Under the pieces are notes generated by a model, which saw only the letters and a list, made by a program, of their open reading frames with translations, did not search any database and had not been told where the DNA came from. Below, one piece after another: positions 57,292-64,000 of a stretch of DNA of 64,000 bases. Position numbers and translations under genes: made by a program. The DNA comes from Apium graveolens. Taxonomy: Eukaryota > Streptophyta > Magnoliopsida > Apiales > Apiaceae. Position 1 is the stretch's first letter. Each line of letters starts with the position of its first letter. The DNA is taken from assembly GCF_009905375.1 (NCBI RefSeq), contig NC_133647.1, positions 52,014,506-52,078,505 on the forward strand, in the 5' to 3' direction.

Positions 57292-59190
57292 GTACTAAAG
57301 CCAATCACTTTGGTATCTAATACCCATCTTGTTTTTATGACGATCAAAGTGACTTTCATAAAGTAGCTTTGTGAGTGGGTCTGCTATGTTGTTATGTGTG
57401 TCAATTCTAATTCAATACAATACAAGAAATGTTATCGCGCTCCCACTAACCCTTTTGTAGACACATGGTTCATCTACGTTTTTGATAAAATCAAACTCTT
57501 TGATTGTCTCATCAAAATAAATGTTCCATCTTTCGAGAAGCTTGTTTTAAACCACATATAGTTTGCAACAGCTTACACACTAGGTTTTCATTTCCCTTGG
57601 AAAGAAAACCATCTGGCCATCTGCCAGATTTCATAGTCGTAGTAAGCAGCATTCGCAAGCAAAATCCGAACTGATTTTAACAGGGCTACAGGTAAAAAGT
57701 TTCATCAAAGTCAATCCATTGCCTTTGTTTGAATCCTTTTGCCACAAGCCTGGCCTTATAGGTCTCCACCTGGCCATCTGCTATAATCTATCTTTTGTAT
57801 ACCATATACATAGATTCCATTCTGGATTTCATGGCACTATGCCATTTCTCTGAGTCAACACTACTCATAGCCTTATTATAGGTCACAGGGTCGTCATTAT
57901 CAATGATCGACAACTCATTGTCATTCTCAATGACAAGGCCATAATACCTCTCAGGTTGGCGAGACACTCTCCCTGATCTATGAATAGGCTGTTCCACAAA
58001 AGGTTGTTCAGTCAGAACAGGTGTTTCCACTTGAACCGTAGTAGTTTGTGCTTCTTGAACTTCATCAAGTTCAATTTTGCTCCCACTGTTTCCTTCAAGG
58101 ATAAACTCCTTTTCCAAGAAGGTAGCATGTCTGGATACAAACACCCGATGATCGGTGTAAAAGTAATACCCTAAAGTCTCTTTAGGATATCCAACAAAAC
58201 TACATTTTACGGATCGATATTCCAGCTTATCTGGGTCAACTTACTTGACATAAGCTGGACATCCCCAAATCTTAACGTGTTTAAGACTCGGTTTCCTTTC
58301 TTTCCATATCTCATACGAAGTTTGAGGAACAGATTTTGGAAGGCACCTTATTCAGTAAATATTCCGAGGTTTCCAATGCATAACCCCATAGTAATACTGG
58401 AAGATTTGCATAGCTCATCATGGACCGAACTATGTCTAACAAAGTTCGATTTCTCCTTTCAGATACCAATCTGGAGGAGTCCATTGGGAGACTATACCAT
58501 TTACTTTGAGATAATCCAGAAACTCTTCGTTCAAGTATTCACCACCTCGATCTAATCGAGGAGTTATAATACTATGTTTGGTTGTTTCTCCACTTCATAC
58601 TTATATTCTTTGAACTTTTCAAAGGCCTCAGACTTGTGTTTCATCAAACACATATCCGAATCTAGATCTATCATCTATGAAAGTAATGAAGTATGAAAAT
58701 CCACCCATGGCTTGCGTAGACATTGGTCCACATACATCTGTGTGTACCATTCCTAGCAAATTTGCAGCCCTCTCTCCATGTCTACTAAATGGAGACTGCA
58801 ATGCCACTATAAAGTGAGATTTTCATCATCCCTTTTCTTTTATTAGTTTGTTCAATCTGAAATAAATTATGTCACATACATACAGACCATTATTTAAAGC
58901 ACCACGTCCATAAAGAATATTATCTCTAAGAATAGAACATTCATTATTCTCAATAATAAATGAAAATCCATCCAAGTCTAACATGGGAATAATATTCCTC
59001 ACAATCGAGGGAACAAAATAACAATTATTTAAAACAATAGTCTTGCCCGTAGGCATATGTAAATGAAATGATTCTACATCTTCAGCAGCAACTCTTGCTC
59101 CATTTCCCATCAGTAGAATCACCTCCTCTTCCTCAAGAGTCCTACTTCTCCTTGGTCCCTGCAACAAATTGTAGATTTGAGAACCACAGG
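57292..59190 (-). pseudogene. pol: Degenerate pol of copia-B2: protease, integrase, N-terminal RT only
   Basis: Protease GSQIY-type site near 59180, LEEEEVILLMGNGARVAAED (59167-58826 frame) with GRGALNNGLYVCD; integrase scraps at 58760-58400 including CPAYVK followed by TAA (58240 region) and GYPKETLGYYF; then the frame 58144-57788 with QPIHRSGRVSRQPERYYGLV and YNKAMSSVDSEKWHSAMKSR. RT continues only through the KRQWIDFDE-like block (57700) and then jumps to the pol tail IADPLTKLLYESHFDR near 57370. Same lesions as B1. Confidence 0.87.
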
Positions 59191-59196
59191 CGGTAT

Positions 59197-60075
59197 CTAA
59201 TACCCAAGTAAAAATGACATATTCACTTCTATCATGAACATACCTGAATCAGAAGCGGTAGTCTCACTACCCTTCTTCTTCAATTCTGCAAGGTAAACCT
59301 TGCAGATCCTCTTCCAGTGCCCCACCTTGTTACAGTGAAAGCAAACAACTTTGCTTTTGGGGTCTTCAGCTTTTGGTGGAACCGGCGTTTTCTCACCTAC
59401 TTTCTTCTTCTTGGAAGGGTTCCTCTTCTTTTTCTTAGGATTGGAACCTTCACCAATTAGAAGAATAGAACTCTTCTTAGGGGGAAAATTCGATTCTGCA
59501 GTCTTCAACATGTTGTGGAGTTCAGGCAGGCTGACATCCAACTTATTCATGTGAAAGTTCACAACAAACTACGAGAACGAACTCGGAAGCGATTGCAAGA
59601 CCAGGTCTTGGCTCAGCTCCCCATCCATGGCAAAACTAAGTTGTCCAAGACGTTCAATCAAATTGATCATCTTAAGTACATGGTCATTCATAGATGATCC
59701 CTCAGACATCCTACTTCCGAACAACTCCTTCGATATCTCATATCGAGCTGTCCTCCCTGCCACATCATACAACTCTTGTAGATGCAAGAGGATAGTGTGA
59801 GCATCCATATGCTCATGTTACTTCTGTAGCTCAATGTTCATGGAAGCTAGCACGATGCATTGAGCAACATTTGCATCATCTATCCACTTACGATACACAA
59901 CATGTTCATCATTATGTGCATCACTAGCAGGTTCAGTAGGCTTAGGTGAGTCAATCACGTATTCCAGCTTCTCAATCCTGAGAACAATTCTCAAGTTTCG
60001 AAGCCAGTCAGCATAATTAGGACCAGTCAATTTGTGAGCATCTAGTATGCTCCTGAGTGATAGTGCAGAAGACAT
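59197..60075 (-). pseudogene. gag: Gag of copia-B2
   Basis: The likely start is the ATG at 60075 (MSSALSLRSILDAHKLTG). The TAA after NIELQK near 59818 is identical in position to that of B1. The core resumes with HTILLHLQELYDVAGRTARY, and a TAG near 59569 (from CAG) is private to B2. The zinc knuckle CFHCNKVGHWKRIC is intact here, unlike B1. The end MFMIEVNMSFLLGY meets a stop before the protease frame. Confidence 0.88.
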
Positions 60076-61887
60076 AGCGTACAAAGTAAATCTGTAAATG
60101 ATAAACACATAACAACACTTAGCAAATATTCGATTTCATTTCATAACACTATATGAATCGGGTCTTTATTCATAAGTGGCTCCCACTAGTTTTCCTAATT
60201 TATTCAACCCCCTACGTGAAAAATTAAGGATTCATAATGCTAGTGGAAATAGGGATCCTACATTCCATTACACAACCCCGGCTGTGGCACGAAATGCCAT
60301 GTAATGTTCAATAGGCAGACAACTCTTGTCAATTACATCTAATGTTATTCCCTAATCAAACTTTAGCCTCTTGAATAATTGAGTCACGGCTGTGGCACGA
60401 CAAACTCAATATTCTAAATCAAGTCTAACCCAACATTCCGTACTATTGAATCAGTCCCCAAAGGCCCACGGCTGTGGCACGTAATGACCTTTAGATTCTT
60501 ATTCAATGTACACATCTCTATGTAATAGACAAGTATTTCTTATTTCGAAATCAAAGCCCTCGGCTGTGGCACGAAACGACAATGATTCAAAAATAAGAAC
60601 TACTTTCTATCATGTTGGAAGGCTATGACCGACACAAGCCCGTTGTATCATTGGTCAATTACTACTTGATATTATTTAATTTTAGAGGGATTATATTATG
60701 TTACAATCATAATCATATTATAAAGAAATTCTTCCTTTCAAATTAAATATTTCAAATCAATAATCAATAATCAGATGATTCCCAGATCAGGTGGAGCATT
60801 GTCAAGAGGCGTCACTTAATAACCCTTTCTTACAGATAGAAATCCGTTGTTGACAGAATCATCCTTTCTCTCATATCGAAAATTCATATTCAATTACGTG
60901 TTTCAAAAACACAAGAATCTCATGATTGTATTCATAATATTGTTATTAAGGTTATGAAACAATTTCACTATACTAGGTTGTCTAACAAACGCCTTATGTT
61001 TATTTAAGTTCACCTAAATCTATCATCGCATGATAAACTAAGCATATATCACATATATCAACATGAATAAATATTAAGGTAGGCATGTTACATCATCTAG
61101 CACATTAGTCTATGCATTATACATCTCTATGTATCACATGAAGCATTTAAAAGCAATTAAAACAGTCAAAAACAGCTTTAAAACACTTCATGGAAATATA
61201 AACAGTTCAAAACTTTTGTATAAAATAAAATTGATCACTCCTTTAGATCCGTCTCGGAAAAACGAATCCAACGGTATATTGCACGCCCAAAACGGAGTTA
61301 CGAAACTCCCAGAAAATCAATTTTAAAATAAACAGACGGGCTATAACGCATTACAGGAACGCGTTACAAGCCCTATAACGCATTCCCGTGATGCGTTACA
61401 AGGGTGTAACGCATTCCGTGAATGCGCCACAGGTGTGTAACGCATTCCCGGAATGCGTTACACCCCTATTTTTTTTTCTTTTTCGCAGCAGCCGCCTTTT
61501 CTCTCCTCGGTTGCCGTGCATGTCAGACCTGTACCTTGCTTTGCTTTTTCTCCGTGCAGCAGCAGACAAGCAACGGAACAGCAGCAGGTATACAAATACA
61601 TATACATACATCTAATTTATATATATATGATTATTTAATTACGAATTTAATTGCAAGAACTTCAAAAATTCATAATAAAAAATCTATACATCCTAAAATT
61701 ATGAAAAAAATACCCAGACGATCTACAACACTTGTAGAACCCAGATTAACATTCAAAATTATTCTGAGAAACGATTTCTCATCAGATAAAATTAATCCAT
61801 AATATAACTTGTAAAAATCATAATTAATTCATACAAGCACATAAAATTCTGAAATTTTTACCACAGATCTATATGCATACAACCTAT
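60076..61887 (-). other. copia-B2 leader: hairpin array and palindromic repeat cluster
   Basis: 1.8 kb between PBS and gag. Plus-strand CGGCTGTGGCACG motifs lie near 60279, 60387, 60469 and 60561, three inside stems: CATTACA/TGTAATG (60266-60272, 60300-60306), ATTGAGT/ACTCAAT (60378-60384, 60404-60410) and AAAGG/CCTTT (60460-60464, 60488-60492). Nearer the PBS, 61343-61466 holds a cluster of imperfect palindromes of the type TAACGCATTCC/GGAATGCGTTA. The rest, including a frame at 61422-61802, shows no protein motif. Confidence 0.75.
61343..61466. repeat. Cluster of TAACGCATTC palindromes in copia-B2 leader
   Basis: Successive units TAACGCATTAC / GAACGCGTTAC, TAACGCATTCCC / GATGCGTTAC, TAACGCATTCCG / AATGCGCCAC and TAACGCATTCCC / GGAATGCGTTAC follow one another over about 120 bases. 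The last unit is a perfect palindrome. B1 carries a related cluster at 11261-11375. Confidence 0.82.
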
Positions 61888-61899
61888 GCTCTGATACCA
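61888..61899 (-). other. Primer-binding site of copia-B2
   Basis: The plus strand GCTCTGATACCA equals TGGTATCAGAGC on the minus strand, one base from the LTR end TGTTGG at 61901. Confidence 0.92.
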
Positions 61900-61900
61900 T

Positions 61901-63427
61901 TGTTGGATTTTTAACGCAGCGGGGTCATGGAAAAACACTTTTACACATACAAAATCCAAATAAAAAGCATATAAATCGTGAATAAAAATTCGAGGGATCG
62001 AATCTAACCTTTAAAAATAATTCGGAGACAACGATCAGAGATCCTTAGCAGTTGCTCCTCAAGTGTGAAGCACTCCACCGGTATCCACCAAGAAAACGAT
62101 GTTACGGAGGAGGAAGGAGGTGGAGAGAATTGGGTTTTCCAAACTTTTTGGGTTCTGTGTGGGTTCGATGTGGGTTGGAATAAAATAGGGTCTATAATAG
62201 TGTATTTATAGGCAAAATTTTCAGCTGAAATTTTCCCGTAAATATTATTATTATTATCCCATTTATTATTCTCATTAATAATTAAAACACCTTTTAATCA
62301 TTAATCCTTTTTCTAAACACTTTAGAAATAATTCTCTCTCTTGATTTAACTTCCAAAAATTAAATCCTTTAATTAATAATATTAAGAACTTTTCTTAATT
62401 AATTTATAATCAATTAAATCTCATTTAATCAATTATTAAATTTGCCAATTAATTATTTATTTCATAAATAAATAATTATTAGCCATTATTAATTAATTTC
62501 TCCACCATTAAATCATTCTCTTTTTATGGTGTGACCCTGTAGGTTCAATATTAAGCCGGTAGTAAAAATAAATAATAATAAAACTATTTTATCATTATTT
62601 ATATAAATTCTCTAATTTATTAAATATGATTAATTAATTAATCACATTTATTCTACATCGTGAGTGATGCTTCTCAACATATCGCGACTATCCGGATAAT
62701 ATGAATTCACTGCTTAGAATACCAAGAACCTGTCAGTGAATAGTTACCGTACAATAAACTCCTTCTACCCTACAATGTCCCGATTAAATACAAGGCATGG
62801 ATCTCGTGTCAAGCCTATCTAATTCAATCACTTTGCTTACCATTTACTATGCGTAGTTCTATGCAAATTAGAAACTCCTTTCTAATTTCATTTACTCTGG
62901 CCAGAGATTCCTGAACTAGTATAAGTGGATCAGCCTTGAACATTCGCTTCCTTCACTGGAAAGGGTTCACCTATCACTATGTGAACAACTGCTGACACGT
63001 GAGTGAACTCCATCAGTTGTTCAGCTGGGCGAGCCATGTTCAGTGAACTTATTATATAATAAGCACCTACATACTAGCTATAGTGTCACCACACAAATGT
63101 CTATGAGAACAGACATCCTTCATAATGAAGCAAGCATAGTATGTACCGATATTTGCGGATTATTAATTACCAGTTAGTAATCCTATGACCAGGAACTATT
63201 TAAGTTTAGAGTTATCATCTTTTTAGGTCTCACTAGTATGATCTCATCATAATCCATAAAAAGCTTTACTCTGAACTATGATATATCTTATTTAAACACT
63301 TAAATAGATAAAGCCCGTAATAAAAACAAAACAAGTCTTTTATTAATATCAATGAAATCAAAATAGATTACATAAAAGTTATTCCTAAATCCTCATACAT
63401 GATTGGACTTAGGACATATTCCTTTCA
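61901..63427 (-). repeat. 5' LTR of copia-B2 (1527 bp) with internal deletion
   Basis: Same ends as the other B2 LTR. It lacks about 150 bases present in the partner (partner about 56667-56825), with a few novel bases at the junction near 62963-62970. The TATA box (minus CTATAAATA) is at about 62203-62211. Apart from this deletion the two LTRs are nearly identical, so the deletion arose after or during insertion. Confidence 0.9.
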
Positions 63428-63919
63428 GCTGTTCCTGCCTGGATGCTTGCAAAAGATTGTTCCTACTCACATCTCCAATCAACTTTGTTCAAGCTAATTC
63501 ATGACACCCAAGTAGCCATTCAGGCATCTTCCAATGCTAGCACAAAGAAGCTACTCACAGCAGATCTTAAAGCACTCCAGCTGCATAAAATTCAAGCCCT
63601 CCAACATAGTCAGAGTGTGGATGCAATCAAGCAGGAAATTTCTGAAGTCAAGCAAGATGTTATAGAAAGGATGGATGCTAGACTCCCTGCAACCACCATG
63701 ACTGAAATTGCTCAAAAACTAAGGAAGGAGGCTGATCTTAATAGGAAAGTTGAGGCCATGGACTCAAGACTATCTGCTGTAAAGAAGTCAATGGCCAAGA
63801 TACTAAACAATCAAGAAGCTCAGACTACACTACTCCAACAATTGGTGGCTGCTCAACTCCCTCCCAAACAACTTGATGATAACAAAAAGGGGGAGAAAGG
63901 ATCAAGTGAGGTGGAGTAA
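63428..63919 (+). pseudogene. Env-like ORF of copia-3, C-terminal coiled coil
   Basis: After removal of B2 and one GCTGT the frame reads on as DAAVPAWMLAKDCSYSHLQS. The segment is strongly helical with heptad-like spacing (KQEISEVKQDVIERMDARLP, DLNRKVEAMDSRLSAVKKSM), typical of the coiled-coil end of this ORF family. It terminates KKGEKGSSEVE at TAA 63917-63919. The codons for KKGEK form a purine-only run (63884-63901) that could serve as a polypurine tract. No disruption is seen in this part. Confidence 0.75.
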
Positions 63920-64000
63920 CAGCTCAATATTCAAGTTATCAAAGTAATTATGCCTATAATTGCTTTCACCAAGCCACCAACTAAGGACAGTATTGATCTG
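63920..64000 (+). other. copia-3 sequence after env-like ORF
   Basis: Eighty bases to the window edge; no LTR terminus and no feature recognised. Confidence 0.4.

Larger units (their letters stand above)
55603..63427 (-). mobile_element. copia-B2: sister copy of copia-B1, complete with TSD
   Basis: It spans TGTTGGATTTTTAACG to ATTCCTTTCA with GCTGT duplicated at 55598-55602 and 63428-63432. The minus-strand order is LTR, PBS, leader with palindromes and hairpins, gag, protease, integrase, truncated RT, PPT and LTR. It shares with B1 the gag TAA, the gag/pol frameshift, the TAA after CPAYVK, the RT frameshift and the loss of RT centre plus RNase H. Unlike B1, its LTR/PBS junction is intact. 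LTRs are 1678 and 1527 bases. Confidence 0.94.
53811..64000 (+). mobile_element. copia-3: SIRE-like Ty1/copia element, 3' part, interrupted by copia-B2
   Basis: The end of pol is followed within about 20 bases by the env-like ORF, without the long spacer and TATA box of copia-1 and copia-2, so a deletion is likely here. The env-like frame is cut at 55603 by copia-B2 and resumes at 63433 in the correct frame. It ends at a TAA at 63917-63919. The 3' LTR is not reached in the window. Confidence 0.82.

Overview
The window is nuclear DNA from a flowering plant, probably a eudicot. It is AT-rich and packed with nested LTR retrotransposons, with no intact host gene, rRNA, tRNA or CRISPR array visible. 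The polyproteins are of plant Ty1/copia and Ty3/gypsy type, most primer-binding sites match initiator-Met tRNA (TGGTATCAGAGC), and one CACTA DNA transposon is present. An asterid host is only my guess from how familiar the copia and env-like proteins look.

Layout, left to right. (1) 1-7887: copia-1, minus strand, SIRE/Maximus-like: start of an env-like ORF, spacer, RNase H, RT, integrase, protease, gag, PBS and a 611-bp LTR. (2) 7888-25239: gypsy-A, minus strand: a little internal sequence, a PBS, then one LTR of about 3.8 kb split by two later insertions: copia-B1 (9539-17009, TSD AAAGC) and a 5.0-kb CACTA transposon (18256-23263, TSD ATA). (3) 25240-48086: copia-2, plus strand, SIRE-like: RT, RNase H, spacer with TATA box and env-like ORF. 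It is cut by a solo gypsy-C LTR (27926-31966, TSD TATCC) and by a 13.7-kb gypsy-C element on the minus strand (33581-47269, TSD TAGTG) whose LTRs are about 4.07 kb. (4) 48087-49865: wreckage of copia-4 (minus strand) and 38 bp of a gypsy-C LTR tip. (5) 49866-53810: 3' part of a Tat-like gypsy element carrying an antisense, intron-containing extra gene with its own TATA box, a degenerate repeat, a polypurine tract and a 585-bp LTR. (6) 53811-64000: copia-3, plus strand: end of RNase H and a long env-like ORF, cut by copia-B2 (55603-63427, minus strand, TSD GCTGT), a sister of B1.

The nesting gives an order of events. The SIRE-like copia elements are the oldest substrate, and gypsy-A, gypsy-C, Tat and copia-B landed in them. 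B1 and the CACTA element then landed inside gypsy-A. Most coding regions carry stop codons, many explained by CAA/CAG to TAA/TAG or TGG to TGA, as expected of methylated, silenced DNA.

The best leads are: an array of hairpins with a constant loop in the copia-B leader; evidence that copia-B spread after losing half of RT and all of RNase H; the antisense spliced gene of the Tat-like element; dispersed family-specific short motifs in the SIRE-like elements; and a TATA box placed ahead of the env-like ORF.
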